The translations under genes were made by a program, and so were the position numbers. A model generated the notes under the pieces. The model was not told where the DNA came from. It was given only the letters and a program-made list of their open reading frames with translations, and ran no database searches. Source: Modestobacter sp. VKM Ac-2986 (lineage in GTDB: Bacteria > Actinomycetota > Actinomycetes > Mycobacteriales > Geodermatophilaceae). Taken from it: a stretch of 64,000 nt of DNA. Where the stretch lies: the NCBI RefSeq assembly GCF_026967795.1, contig NZ_JAPVBH010000006.1:124001-188000 (forward strand), read 5' to 3'. Positions 35,835 through 44,727 of the stretch are shown one piece after another. The number at the start of each line of letters is the position of its first letter. Position 1 is the first letter of the stretch.

Positions 35835-36291
35835 ACTGGTGCTGCAGGTGGACGTGGAGGCACCGCCCGAGCAGGTCTGGGCGGCGCTGGTCGACTGGGA
35901 CCGGCAGGGCGAGTGGATGCTGCTCACCGACGTCCGCGCCGGCGCGCAGGGCGGGCAGGGCGTGGGCGGTGAGCTCGCCGCCGTGACCGGGGTGAAGCTG
36001 CCGGTGCTCGGCCGCCGGCTCGGTGTCCTGGACACCATGCTGATCACCAGCTGGGACGCCCCGCGCCGGGTCGACGTGCGGCACACCGGCCGGGTGGTGC
36101 GCGGCACGGGCACGTTCGAGGTGCGCCCGCGCACGGGCGGCGGCTCGACGTTCGTCTGGACCGAGGGCCTGGACCTGCCCCTCGGCGCGCTGGGCCGGGC
36201 CGGCTGGCCGCTGGTGAGGCCCGTCTTCGCCGCCGGCGTCCGCCTGTCGCTCAAGCGCTTCGCCACCTACGCGGCCACCTACCCGCGCTGA
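35827..36291 (+). CDS. SRPBCC family protein
   Basis: A 154-residue START/polyketide-cyclase-like barrel protein. It begins with the signature PELVLQVDVEAPPEQVWAAL followed by WDRQGEWM, and ends with a helix ending in LSLKRFATYAA. It probably binds a hydrophobic ligand, which is unknown. The GTG start overlaps the DivIVA-type gene by 8 bases, so the two are coupled at the end of the dapE operon. Confidence 0.85.
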   Translation: MPELVLQVDVEAPPEQVWAALVDWDRQGEWMLLTDVRAGAQGGQGVGGELAAVTGVKLPVLGRRLGVLDTMLITSWDAPRRVDVRHTGRVVRGTGTFEVRPRTGGGSTFVWTEGLDLPLGALGRAGWPLVRPVFAAGVRLSLKRFATYAATYPR

Positions 36292-36295
36292 GGGT

Positions 36296-37045
36296 TCACG
36301 CGGCGGCGAGGGCGGCTCGCTCGGCGGACCGGACGGCATCGCGGGAGCGGTACCACTGCCGCCACAGCACCGCCGCGACGAGCAGGTGCACCGCGGTGCC
36401 GCCGTGGTACATCAGCTGGGCGCCCTCCTCGGCGCGCAGCGTGCCGGCCGGCGGGTGCGCGTAGAGCGCCTTGGCCAGCACGTCGTGCGCCGCTGCACCG
36501 GCGGCCAGCGCGACCGCCCGGGCGGGGACGCCCCGCCGGTGGGGTGCGGGGTCCAGCGCCAGGACGGCGGCGGTGGCCAGCCAGCCGGTGAGCAGCACGT
36601 GCACCGAGACGAGCAGGTGCAGCCCGGGGGAGTGCACCATCGCGGCGAGCAGCCCGGTGCCGTAGAGCACCCACAGCCCGGCCGCGTTCAGCGCGACCGC
36701 GACGAACGGGTCGCCGAGCACCCGCAGCGGCGCGCTGCGCAGCACCCGGCTCAGCCGCCGGGCCGCGGGGAGCGGCAGCGTGCGCAGCGCGAGGGTGACC
36801 GGCCGGGCGAGCACCAGCAGCAGCGGCGCGACCATGCCCAGCAGCAGGTGGCCGGCCATGTGCGCGCGCAGGTCGCCGTGCGCGGTGGCCAGCGGCCCGG
36901 TCAGCGCCGCGGCCACACAGCCCAGCCCGGCCAGCCAGGCGGCCGTCCGCGCCACCGGCCACCGCGGCCGGTCGCGGAGGACGGGCACGAGGTGGGCCGC
37001 GCCGACGTAGCCGGCGGCCGCGAGCACGCAGACCAGCACGGTCAC
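36296..37045 (-). CDS. Cytochrome c oxidase assembly (CtaG-like) membrane protein
   Basis: A 249-residue protein of the caa3-type CtaG family with about seven helices. AHMAGHLLLGMVAPLLLVLA carries the conserved His pair, followed by HSPGLHLLVSVHVLLTGWL and the C-terminal MYHGGTAVHLL. Such proteins are linked to copper insertion into oxidases. Its GTG start overlaps the stop of the DUF2243 gene, and the pair is transcribed away from the EamA transporter. No oxidase subunit gene is nearby. Confidence 0.85.
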   Translation of the reverse strand: MTVLVCVLAAAGYVGAAHLVPVLRDRPRWPVARTAAWLAGLGCVAAALTGPLATAHGDLRAHMAGHLLLGMVAPLLLVLARPVTLALRTLPLPAARRLSRVLRSAPLRVLGDPFVAVALNAAGLWVLYGTGLLAAMVHSPGLHLLVSVHVLLTGWLATAAVLALDPAPHRRGVPARAVALAAGAAAHDVLAKALYAHPPAGTLRAEEGAQLMYHGGTAVHLLVAAVLWRQWYRSRDAVRSAERAALAAA

Positions 37046-37545
37046 GCCGTCGTCCGGTCCCGTCGCAGCAGGACGACGCCGGCCAGCAGCACGAGCACGC
37101 CGGCGCCGGTCCAGGCCAGGTCGTAGCCGGTGAGGTCGACGCCGTAGCGGACCTGGTGCAGCCGCAGCAGCTTGTGCTGCACGACGCCGTCCCAGGTCTG
37201 GAAGGCCCCGGCGCCCACGAGCACGGCGCCCCACCAGCGGGCCGGGGCGAAGGAGGCCCGGCGGCGGACGTCGGCGAGCAGGGCCAGCCCGGCGACCGTG
37301 GCCGACCAGGTGGCCGCGTGCAGCAGCCCGTCGGAGACCAGTCCGGCCGTGCCGCTGGACCGGTCGTAGAAGTGGTGCCAGTGCAGCAGCTGGTGGAACA
37401 CGATCTCGTCGACCGCGCCGGCCGCGCCCAGCCCCAGCAGCAGCCCGGAGACGAGCAGGCGGCGGCGGTCGTGCCGCGGGCGGTCGTGCGGTGCGGTCAC
37501 GGGGCCGACCTGCCCGCCGCCCGCCCCCGGGAAACCCACCGCCAT
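37042..37545 (-). CDS. DUF2243 membrane protein
   Basis: A 167-residue protein of the DUF2243 family with four helices. The conserved motifs are DEIVFHQLLHWHHFYD, with a cluster of four His near residues 50-58, SDGLLHAATW and FQTWDGVVQHKLLRLHQVRY. The many His suggest metal or heme contact. It is translationally coupled to the CtaG-like gene, a pairing seen in other actinobacteria, and may work with it in copper or heme handling. That role is inference. Confidence 0.85.
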   Translation of the reverse strand: MAVGFPGAGGGQVGPVTAPHDRPRHDRRRLLVSGLLLGLGAAGAVDEIVFHQLLHWHHFYDRSSGTAGLVSDGLLHAATWSATVAGLALLADVRRRASFAPARWWGAVLVGAGAFQTWDGVVQHKLLRLHQVRYGVDLTGYDLAWTGAGVLVLLAGVVLLRRDRTTA

Positions 37546-37577
37546 GATGGCCGCGTGACGGGTGCGGGGGAGCGGGC

Positions 37578-38492
37578 GTGAGCCGGCGCGGCTGGGTGCT
37601 GTTCGTGGCGCTGGCGGTGATCTGGGGCGTGCCCTACCTGCTGATCAAGGTGGCGGTCGAGGAGTTCTCACCGGTGACGGTGGTGTTCCTCCGCTGTGCC
37701 ATCGGGGCTTCGCTGCTGCTGCCGTGGGTCCTGGCCCGCGGCCGGCTGGGCCCGGCGGTCCGGCAGCACTGGCGGGCGCTGCTGCTGTTCACGGTGCTGG
37801 AGATGACCGTCCCGTGGCTGCTGCTGTCGTGGGCGGAGACCGAGCTGTCGTCCTCGCTCACCGGCCTGCTGGTGGCCGGGGTGCCGTTCGTGGCCGCGCT
37901 GACCGCCCGGCTGGCGGGGGAGGAGGAGCGGCTGTCGCCGGTGCGCGTGGCCGGGATGCTCGTGGGCGTGGTGGGCATCGCCGTCCTGCTCGGCCTGGAC
38001 GTCGGCGGGGCGCAGCTGGGGCCGCTGCTGGCCGTGGCGCTGGTCGTCGTGGGGTACGCGACGGCGCCGATGGTGATCAGCCGCCGGCTGTCCGACGTGC
38101 CCGGGGTGACCGCCAGCGCCGTCGCCCTGGTGGTGACCGCGGTGGTCTACGCCCCGTTCGCCGTCCCACGGCTCGGGGACGCCGCCGAGGTCACCGCCGA
38201 CGCCTGGACGGCGGTGGTGCTGCTCGGCACGGTGTGCACCGCTGCGGCGCTCGCGCTGTTCTTCGCCCTCATCCGCGAGGCCGGGCCGCAGCGGGCGCTG
38301 GTGATCACCTTCGTCAACCCGGCGGTCGCGGTCGGGCTCGGCGTCCTGCTGCTCGACGAGCCGTTCACGCTGGGGCTGGCGGTCGGGCTGCCGCTGGTGC
38401 TGGTCGGCTGCGTGCTCGCCACCCGGCGCAGCCCCGCTGCGGCGGGCACGACGGACGACGCGGCCGCCGAGGTGCCCGCCGCCCGTCCGTGA
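37578..38492 (+). CDS. EamA family (DMT) transporter
   Basis: A 304-residue drug/metabolite transporter with ten predicted helices in two EamA repeats. The first begins at GWVLFVALAVIWGVPYLLIK; the second spans about residues 146-285 and ends in a hydrophobic segment (LGLAVGLPLVLVGCVLATRR). Exporters of this family handle amino acids or other metabolites. The GTG at 37578 has a GGGGGAG site upstream. No companion gene suggests a substrate. Confidence 0.88.
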   Translation: MSRRGWVLFVALAVIWGVPYLLIKVAVEEFSPVTVVFLRCAIGASLLLPWVLARGRLGPAVRQHWRALLLFTVLEMTVPWLLLSWAETELSSSLTGLLVAGVPFVAALTARLAGEEERLSPVRVAGMLVGVVGIAVLLGLDVGGAQLGPLLAVALVVVGYATAPMVISRRLSDVPGVTASAVALVVTAVVYAPFAVPRLGDAAEVTADAWTAVVLLGTVCTAAALALFFALIREAGPQRALVITFVNPAVAVGLGVLLLDEPFTLGLAVGLPLVLVGCVLATRRSPAAAGTTDDAAAEVPAARP

Positions 38493-38512
38493 CGGTCGGC
38501 CCGGCTGGGCGG

Positions 38513-38579
38513 CTCGGCTCAACCCCGGACCGCAGGAGCCGAGAACCGCTGCGGGCACCGGCGCACGGCCGGCGCCCGC
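38513..38579 (+). repeat. Two hairpins in the leader of the FN3 protein gene
   Basis: Hairpin 1 pairs CTCGGCTC (38513-38520) with GAGCCGAG (38536-38543). Hairpin 2 (38551-38579) is a 12-base-pair stem with one mismatch that ends one base before the AGGAGG ribosome site at 38580-38585. They could terminate the upstream gene or structure the leader. Confidence 0.5.
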
Positions 38580-38591
38580 AGGAGGTCGGGC

Positions 38592-41375
38592 ATGGGTCGG
38601 CACAGCGGTCGCACGGAACGATCCAGGCAGCGCCGGAGCTGGGCGGTCGGCGCAGCAGCGGTCCTGGCCGTGGCGGCGGGGGTCCCCGGCAGCGCCGGCC
38701 CGGTGAGCGCGCCGGGGCTGCAGGCGGCCAGCTACACCAACCCGACCCCGCCCAGCAACGTCACGACCCAGCCCGCCGACCGGTCGCTGGTGGTCTCCTG
38801 GACCGCCTCGACCGAGCCCGGCGTCGTCGGCTACCGGGTCTGGGTCGACGGGGTGCCGGGGCCGACGAGCACCACCACCTCGGCCACCGTGACCGGGCTG
38901 GTCAACGGCCGCAGCTACGTGATCACCGTGCGGGCCGGCACCCTGGTCGCCGGCACCGCGACCGAGGGGACGACGGCGAGCCCCCCGGTCACCGGCGTCC
39001 CGGCGGACTCCCTCGCCCCGGCCCGACCGGCCGCCCCGGTCGCGGTGCGCGGCGACGGCCAGGTGACGCTGTCCTGGACGGCGGGCCCCGAGTACGACGT
39101 GGACGGCTACCAGGTGCTCCGGGACGGCGTGCCCGTCTCCGGTCTGCTGCCCGGGCGCGGCACGACCACCTGGACCGACACCGGCCTGGTGAACGACCGC
39201 ACCTACGGCTACGCGCTGCAGGTGCGCGACACCTCGGGCAACTGGTCGCCCGCCTCCACCCCGGTGGCGCCGGCGACCCCGACCGACCTCACGGCGCCGG
39301 CCGCGCCCACCGGGCTGTCGGCGCTGGCGGGGGACCGCAGGGTCGAGCTGTCGTGGGCTCCGCCCGCCGAGACCGACGTGGTCGCCCACCGGGTGCTGCG
39401 CGACGGCGTCCAGGTCGCGGTGGTGCGCGGCGCGACGTCCCACGTCGACGGTGGCCTGGTCGACGGCCGCACGTACCGCTACACGCTGGTCGCCGAGGAC
39501 GGGCACGGCAACACCTCCCTCCCCTCCGACGAGGTCGCCGCCACCCCCCGGGACACGACCGCACCGGCGGTCCCGGCCGGGCCGGCCGCCACGGCGGGCG
39601 ACGGTGCGGTGGAGCTGTCCTGGCCGGCCGACCCCGACGCCGCGACCCACCGGGTGCTGCGGGACGGCCGGCTGGTCGCCACTGTCACCGGCACGACGTA
39701 CCGCGACGAGGGGCTGGTCAACGGGACGACGTACCGCTACACGCTGGTGGCGGTGGACGCCGCCGGCAACCCCTCGACCCCCTCGCCGGAGGTGCCGGCC
39801 ACCCCCACCGACCGGACGGCGCCCGGGGCCCCGACCGGCGTGAGCGCGACCCCCGGCGACGGGCAGGCCACGGTGTCGTGGACGGCGGGCACCGAGCCCG
39901 ACCTCGCCGCCCACCGGGTGCTCGCCGGCGACGGGACGGTCGTGGCGACCGTGACCGCGCCGGCGACGCAGGCCGTCGTCGGCGGGCTGTCCAACGGTGC
40001 CACCGCGACGTTCACCGTCGTGGCGGTGGACGCCTCGGGCAACGCCTCCGGCGCCTCGGCCCCGGTCACGGTGACCCCGGCCGCCCGCGCGGTGCCGGTG
40101 CAGGGCGCCGGGGAGACCGGTGGGCTGGCCGTCAGCGGGGACGGGCGCTTCGTCGTCGTCGGCACCCGGGCTCCGCTGGAGCCGGCGGACACCAACACCG
40201 CCCACGAGCTGTACCTCCTGGACCGCACCGCCGGCACCGCCCGGCGGATCGCGCCGCTGCCGGCCGGCGCCACCGGTGCGAGCGACCCGACCAACACCAG
40301 CGCACCGGCGGTCAGCGACGACGGCCGGTACGTCGTCCTGGCCACCACCGCGGCCCTGGTGCCCGAGGACACCAACCGCCTCGCCGACGTCTACCGGCTG
40401 GACACCACCACCGGCCGCTGGACGCCGGTCAGCGTCCCGGCCGGCGGCCGGGTGGGCACGGTCGCGGGCACGGTGCTGCAGACCGGGCCGTCGGTGTACG
40501 CGACCAGCCCGAGCGTGGCGGTGTCGGCCGACGGGGACCTGGTGGTCTTCTACTCGGCGCGGGCCGACCTGGTCGCCCGGGACACCAACGGCGCGGTCGA
40601 CGTCTTCGCCAAGTCGATGACCACCGGCACCGTCACCCGCGTCTCGGCCACCGCGACCGGCACCGACCTGCCGCGGACGGCGCTCGGCCCGGCGCTGGCG
40701 CTGACGCCCGACGGCCGGTTCGCGCTCTTCCCGGCGACCTCTTCCAGCGGCCCGCTGGTGCTCTACCGCAAGACGCTGTCCGGGGCGGGTGCCGGCGCGG
40801 TCACCGTCGTCTCGGCGGTCACCGGCGCCGGGCGGACGACCGAGTTCCCCGTGTTCCGCGACGTCGGCGACGTCGACCTCAGCGACGACGGCCGGTACGT
40901 CGCGCTGGTGACGGCGGCGAAGCTCGGCACGGCCACGCCGACCGCCGCCTGGACCACCGGCCTGGCGTACCGCGTCGACACGGCCACCGGCACGGCGGTG
41001 GCGATGGGCGACGGGCAGACGACGGCGTGGGAGCACCAGGTCGCCCTCGACCCGACCGGCCGGTGCGGCTTCTTCGGCACCGTGGCCGCCCAGGTGCCCG
41101 GGGACGTCAACGGCCACACCGACCACCTGCGCCGCGACCTGGACGGCGGGGTGCGCGGGCCGCTGGTGCTGGTCACCGCCGACGCCGCCGGCCGCGCCGG
41201 CCCCGGCCCGACCGGCTCGATCGCCCCGGCGGAGTACGGCCGCACGGTGCCGGTCACCGGCGACCGGGTGTTCGTGACCACCTCCAACGCCCTGCAGCCG
41301 ACCGATACCAACGGCGTCCGGGACCTCTACGTCGTGGACCTGGCCGGCGGGGCGGTTCAGGCCGCCGTGGGGTGA
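38592..41375 (+). CDS. Secreted fibronectin type III / beta-propeller protein
   Basis: A 927-residue exported protein. The signal peptide is about residues 1-45 (twin-arginine-like SRQRRSWAVGAAAVLAVAA, AXA-type end). Five fibronectin type III repeats follow (about 50-145, 150-237, 240-322, 325-410, 415-500), each with the pattern GDGQVTLSW...GY..LRDG. The C-terminal 400 residues form a TolB/PD40-like propeller with repeats of the form DGRYVVLAT...DTNRLADVYR. Such propellers bind ligands or calcium in cell-surface proteins. No catalytic domain is seen. The ATG follows AGGAGG. Confidence 0.85.
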   Translation: MGRHSGRTERSRQRRSWAVGAAAVLAVAAGVPGSAGPVSAPGLQAASYTNPTPPSNVTTQPADRSLVVSWTASTEPGVVGYRVWVDGVPGPTSTTTSATVTGLVNGRSYVITVRAGTLVAGTATEGTTASPPVTGVPADSLAPARPAAPVAVRGDGQVTLSWTAGPEYDVDGYQVLRDGVPVSGLLPGRGTTTWTDTGLVNDRTYGYALQVRDTSGNWSPASTPVAPATPTDLTAPAAPTGLSALAGDRRVELSWAPPAETDVVAHRVLRDGVQVAVVRGATSHVDGGLVDGRTYRYTLVAEDGHGNTSLPSDEVAATPRDTTAPAVPAGPAATAGDGAVELSWPADPDAATHRVLRDGRLVATVTGTTYRDEGLVNGTTYRYTLVAVDAAGNPSTPSPEVPATPTDRTAPGAPTGVSATPGDGQATVSWTAGTEPDLAAHRVLAGDGTVVATVTAPATQAVVGGLSNGATATFTVVAVDASGNASGASAPVTVTPAARAVPVQGAGETGGLAVSGDGRFVVVGTRAPLEPADTNTAHELYLLDRTAGTARRIAPLPAGATGASDPTNTSAPAVSDDGRYVVLATTAALVPEDTNRLADVYRLDTTTGRWTPVSVPAGGRVGTVAGTVLQTGPSVYATSPSVAVSADGDLVVFYSARADLVARDTNGAVDVFAKSMTTGTVTRVSATATGTDLPRTALGPALALTPDGRFALFPATSSSGPLVLYRKTLSGAGAGAVTVVSAVTGAGRTTEFPVFRDVGDVDLSDDGRYVALVTAAKLGTATPTAAWTTGLAYRVDTATGTAVAMGDGQTTAWEHQVALDPTGRCGFFGTVAAQVPGDVNGHTDHLRRDLDGGVRGPLVLVTADAAGRAGPGPTGSIAPAEYGRTVPVTGDRVFVTTSNALQPTDTNGVRDLYVVDLAGGAVQAAVG

Positions 41376-41385
41376 GGGCGGCGGC

Positions 41386-41391
41386 TAGCGT
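41386..41391 (+). promoter_or_regulatory. Putative -10 of leaderless tag
   Basis: TAGCGT lies 7 bases before the GTG of tag. Confidence 0.4.
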
Positions 41392-41398
41392 CGGCGCC

Positions 41399-41959
41399 GT
41401 GGAGCCGATCCGGTGCGGCTGGGCGACCAGCGCCCCCGAGTACGTGACCTACCACGACGAGGAGTGGGGGTGGCCGCTGCACGGCGACGACGCCCTGTTC
41501 GAGCGGCTGACCCTGGAGGCGTTCCAGTCCGGGCTGTCCTGGATCACGATCCTGCGCAAGCGCCCGGCGTTCCGGGCCGCCTTCGCCGGGTTCGACGTCG
41601 CCGCGGTCGCGGCGTTCACCGCCGAGGACGAGGCGCGGCTGATGGCCGACGCGGGCATCGTCCGCAACCGGGCGAAGGTGGCGGCCGCGGTGCGCAACGC
41701 CCGGGCCGCACTGGAGGTCCCGGAGGGGCTGTCGGCCCTGCTGTGGTCCTTCGCGCCGACCGGTCCGCGGCCCCGGCCGCGCACCCTCGCCGACGTCCCG
41801 GCCACCTCGCCGGAGTCGATCGCGCTGGCCAGGGAGCTGAAGCGGCGGGGCTTCGTCTTCGTCGGACCGACCACGGGGTACGCCCTGATGCAGGCCACCG
41901 GGATGGTCGACGACCACGTCGCCGACTGCTTCCGGGCCCACCCGGAGGAGCGGTACTGA
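41399..41959 (+). CDS. tag: DNA-3-methyladenine glycosylase I
   Basis: A 186-residue base-excision repair enzyme that removes 3-methyladenine. The zinc snug is complete: Cys6 (IRCGWA), His19 (YHDEEWG), His173 and Cys177 (DDHVADC). The substrate pocket motif FQSGLSWITIL and the nearby KRPAF region are conserved, and the length is normal for Tag. GTG at 41399 is supported by the -10-like hexamer 7 bases upstream. Confidence 0.93.
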   Translation: MEPIRCGWATSAPEYVTYHDEEWGWPLHGDDALFERLTLEAFQSGLSWITILRKRPAFRAAFAGFDVAAVAAFTAEDEARLMADAGIVRNRAKVAAAVRNARAALEVPEGLSALLWSFAPTGPRPRPRTLADVPATSPESIALARELKRRGFVFVGPTTGYALMQATGMVDDHVADCFRAHPEERY

Positions 41960-42072
41960 GGGGTCCGGTTGGTCGATCGGCCCGGATACGGGATCATGGG
42001 GGAGAGCTCAGCACGAACAGTCGCCACACCACGGCCCAACCGGACCGTGGGTGGCCGGTGAAGGAGGCACGC

Positions 42073-42240
42073 ATGGCGGCCATGAAGCCGCGCACGGGTG
42101 AAGGTCCCCTCGAGGTCACCAAGGAGGGCCGCGGCCTGGTCATGCGCGTCCCGCTGGAGGGTGGCGGCCGGTTGGTCGTCGAGCTGTCCCCCGACGAGGC
42201 GACCGCCCTCTCCGAGGCACTGACGGGCGCGACCAGCTGA
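42073..42240 (+). CDS. DUF3117 family protein
   Basis: A 55-residue actinobacterial protein of the DUF3117 family with the conserved MKPRTGEGPLEVTKEGRGL start. The function is unknown; its wide conservation in actinobacteria suggests a core role. It starts at ATG 42073 after AAGGAGG. A 17-base-pair hairpin follows it. Confidence 0.9.
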   Translation: MAAMKPRTGEGPLEVTKEGRGLVMRVPLEGGGRLVVELSPDEATALSEALTGATS

Positions 42241-42285
42241 CCCCCGCCGCGAGCCTGCCCCCGGGCAGCCCCGCGGACGACGACA

Positions 42286-42324
42286 CGGCCCCGGCCGCCG
42301 GCAGCACGCCGGCGGCCGGGGCCG
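42286..42324 (+). terminator. 17-base-pair terminator hairpin before pepA
   Basis: Perfect arms 42286-42302 and 42308-42324 enclose a 5-base loop. It is the most stable hairpin noticed in the window and lies 23 bases before the pepA start. Confidence 0.8.
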
Positions 42325-42347
42325 CGCCGTTCCCCCGGGTCGCCGTC

Positions 42348-43844
42348 ATGCACGAGCTGCCCCCGCTGACCGGGGACGACGTGCTGGTCGTCCCGGTCGG
42401 CGCGCGCGGTGCGCTGCCGAACTGGCTGACCGCCGAGGTGGTCGATCCCGCGTTCCTCACCGGCGCGCTCGCCGACACCGGCAACGGCGGCAAGCCCGGT
42501 GGGCTCACCGCCGTGCCCGTCCCCGGCCGCCGGCCGCGGACCGTGCTGGCCGTCGGCGTCGGGGACGCCACGCTGCCCCAGCTCCGGTCGGCCGTCGCGG
42601 TCGCCGTGCGGCGCGCCCAGGACCTCGCGGGGTCCGGCGCCCGGCGGCTGGTGCTGCCGCTGGACACCGACGTCTCCCCGGCCGGCGCCGACGAGGTGCG
42701 CACCGCGGTCGAGACGGCGCTGCTGGCCGGGTACCGTTACCGGGACACCTCCGCCCCGCACCCGGCGCGGCTGGCCGACGTGCTCGTGGTCGCCGCCGAT
42801 GCCGCGGACCCCGCCGTCGCCGCCGCCGCACGGGCCGGGCAGGTCACCGCGGAGTCGGTCGCCTGGGCCCGCGACCTGGTCAACACCCCCAGCAGCACCA
42901 AGGACCCGGCCTGGCTGGCCGCGCAGGTCACCGCGCGCCTGGGCGGGCTGCCCGACGTGACGGTCACGGTGCTCGGCCCCGCCGAGCTCGCGGCCGGGGG
43001 GTTCGGCGGCGTGCTCGCCGTCGGCGGCGGTTCGGCGTCCCCGCCGTGCGTGGTCATCGCGGCCTACCGCGCCGCCGGGCCGGTGCACCCGGTGCTGGTC
43101 GGCAAGGGCATCACCTTCGACACCGGCGGGCTGTCGATCAAGACCAACGCCGGCATGCGGGACATGAAGACCGACATGGCCGGGGGAGCGGCGGTGCTGG
43201 CCGCGGTCGACGCCGCCGCCCGGCTGCAGCTGGCCACCCCGGTGACCGCGGTGGTCGCGGTGGCCGAGAACGCGGTGGGCGGCGCCAGCTACCGGCCGGC
43301 CGACGTCGTCCGGCACGTGGGCGGGCGCACCACCGAGGTGCGCAACACCGACGCCGAGGGCCGGCTGGTGCTCGCCGACGCCCTGGCCCATGCCCGGCTC
43401 TCCCTCGGCGCCACGGTGCTCGTCGACGTCGCCACCCTGACCGGCGCGATGAAGACGGCGCTGGGTGCCCGCACCGCCGGGCTCTACGCGACCGCCGACG
43501 GGCTGGCCGACGCGCTGCTCACCGCGGCCGGGCACGCCGGGGAGCAGTTCTGGCGGATGCCGCTGGGCGAGGAGCACGTCGGGCACCTGCGCGCGCAGCT
43601 GGACTCCCCGGTGGCCGACGCCAACAACGCCCCGGGCAACCCCGGCTCGACCACCGCCGCGCTGTTCCTGCAGCCCTTCGCCGGCGACCTGCCGTGGGCC
43701 CACCTGGACGTCGCCGGCCCGGCCCGCGCCGGCAGCGACGACGCCGAGGTGGTCAAGGGCGGCACGGGCTTCGCCGCCCGCACCCTGCTGCGCTGGTTGG
43801 AGGCCGGCGCGCCGACCGCACCGGCCGGGACGGTCGTCGACTGA
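42348..43844 (+). CDS. pepA: Leucyl aminopeptidase (M17)
   Basis: A 498-residue cytosolic metallo-aminopeptidase. The metal ligands are in GKGITFDTGGLSIK and in the family signature NTDAEGRLVLADAL, and WARDLVNTPSSTKDP is the conserved linker between domains. The length is normal. ATG at 42348 is used; a strong hairpin upstream means it needs its own promoter or read-through. It is the only clear gene in its unit. Confidence 0.93.
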   Translation: MHELPPLTGDDVLVVPVGARGALPNWLTAEVVDPAFLTGALADTGNGGKPGGLTAVPVPGRRPRTVLAVGVGDATLPQLRSAVAVAVRRAQDLAGSGARRLVLPLDTDVSPAGADEVRTAVETALLAGYRYRDTSAPHPARLADVLVVAADAADPAVAAAARAGQVTAESVAWARDLVNTPSSTKDPAWLAAQVTARLGGLPDVTVTVLGPAELAAGGFGGVLAVGGGSASPPCVVIAAYRAAGPVHPVLVGKGITFDTGGLSIKTNAGMRDMKTDMAGGAAVLAAVDAAARLQLATPVTAVVAVAENAVGGASYRPADVVRHVGGRTTEVRNTDAEGRLVLADALAHARLSLGATVLVDVATLTGAMKTALGARTAGLYATADGLADALLTAAGHAGEQFWRMPLGEEHVGHLRAQLDSPVADANNAPGNPGSTTAALFLQPFAGDLPWAHLDVAGPARAGSDDAEVVKGGTGFAARTLLRWLEAGAPTAPAGTVVD

Positions 43845-43885
43845 CGGACGGGCGTGTTCCGCAACCGCTGGAGGTCGTCCGGTCC

Positions 43886-43891
43886 TAGGGT
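43886..43891 (+). promoter_or_regulatory. Putative -10 of a leaderless membrane-protein gene
   Basis: TAGGGT lies 6 bases before the ATG at 43898. Confidence 0.4.
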
Positions 43892-43897
43892 CGCGCC

Positions 43898-44599
43898 ATG
43901 CTGCCGGCCGCTGCCGCACCGACCGATCGTGAGCCGCGCCGTCCACCGGCGAGGCTGCGGGACCCCTGGACGGCGCTGCGGGTGGCGCTGGTCGCCGGGT
44001 GGCTGGCGATCGCGCTGGCCACCCTGGTCGCAGGTCAGCGCCCGGCCTCCCTGGACGACCTCCGCGCCGCGGTCGACTCCGGCCGGGTGACCGAGGTGCA
44101 GCTCAGCGAGGGGCTGGGACCCGGCGCCACCGGGTACGTCGTCCAGGAGGCCGTCTGGCGCGAGGGGCTGCTGTCCCACCGCACCGAGGGCTGGGACGTC
44201 AGCCCCGGCGTCGACGCGCCGCTTGACTCCCGGCAGGTGTTCGACACCGGGATGGCCGACCAGTTGCGCACCGCGGGCGTCCGCGTCCTGCCCCTGGACG
44301 AGCCGTCCTCCTCGTCGGAGGTGTTCGGCTGGTGGGTCCCGGGCTGGGTGGGGCTGCTCGTGCTGGCCGAGTGGGTGGCCGTGCTCTTCCTGCTGGTCGC
44401 CGGGCCGGTCCCGGAACGGGCCACCCGCTGGGCCTGGTTCTGGCTGCAGTGGAACCCCTTCGGTGTGCTGGCGCTCCTGCTGCTGTCGGGGCCGTTCCCC
44501 GGCGTCCGGGCGCCCCGCCCGGGAGCCCGTCGGCTGACCGGCGGCTGGGCGTTCCTGCTGAGCCTGTTCCTGGGCGGCGGGCACCTCGGCGGGAGCTGA
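43898..44599 (+). CDS. Uncharacterised membrane protein
   Basis: A 233-residue protein not recognised as a named family. It has an N-terminal membrane helix (about 28-48), an extracytoplasmic region that begins SLDDLRAAVDSGRVTEVQL, vaguely like the extracellular part of FtsH, and two further helices (about 148-168 and 185-205). Its start is supported by a -10-like hexamer 6 bases upstream. It precedes the ABC exporter but is separated from it by a 128-base regulatory gap. Confidence 0.65.
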   Translation: MLPAAAAPTDREPRRPPARLRDPWTALRVALVAGWLAIALATLVAGQRPASLDDLRAAVDSGRVTEVQLSEGLGPGATGYVVQEAVWREGLLSHRTEGWDVSPGVDAPLDSRQVFDTGMADQLRTAGVRVLPLDEPSSSSEVFGWWVPGWVGLLVLAEWVAVLFLLVAGPVPERATRWAWFWLQWNPFGVLALLLLSGPFPGVRAPRPGARRLTGGWAFLLSLFLGGGHLGGS

Positions 44600-44603
44600 A
44601 CCG

Positions 44604-44636
44604 CTCAGGGTGCGCTCAGGGCCGGTTCAGGGTCGG
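44604..44636 (+). promoter_or_regulatory. Three CTCAGGG-type direct repeats, 11-base period
   Basis: CTCAGGG at 44604 and 44615 and TTCAGGG at 44626 are spaced exactly 11 bases apart. This is the layout of an OmpR-family response-regulator site. They sit about 90-120 bases before the ABC exporter ATPase start. Confidence 0.6.
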
Positions 44637-44727
44637 CTGGGGGCGCTCCCCGATGGTCGCGGGACGCCCGCGTCGACAGGCTCGTCGGCATGGACACCAC
44701 ACCCCGCCAACGCTCCCGGGGCCGGCG

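Noticed and set aside
38513-38579. Known riboswitch class (for example cyclic di-GMP) before the FN3 gene
   Set aside because: The loop sequences do not match a class consensus I can recall; only the hairpins are supported.
37562-41398. Fusion of the EamA and FN3 region into one 1465-codon frame ending in tag
   Set aside because: Only the final 186 codons (tag) are recognisable; the rest is out of frame with the EamA and FN3 genes.
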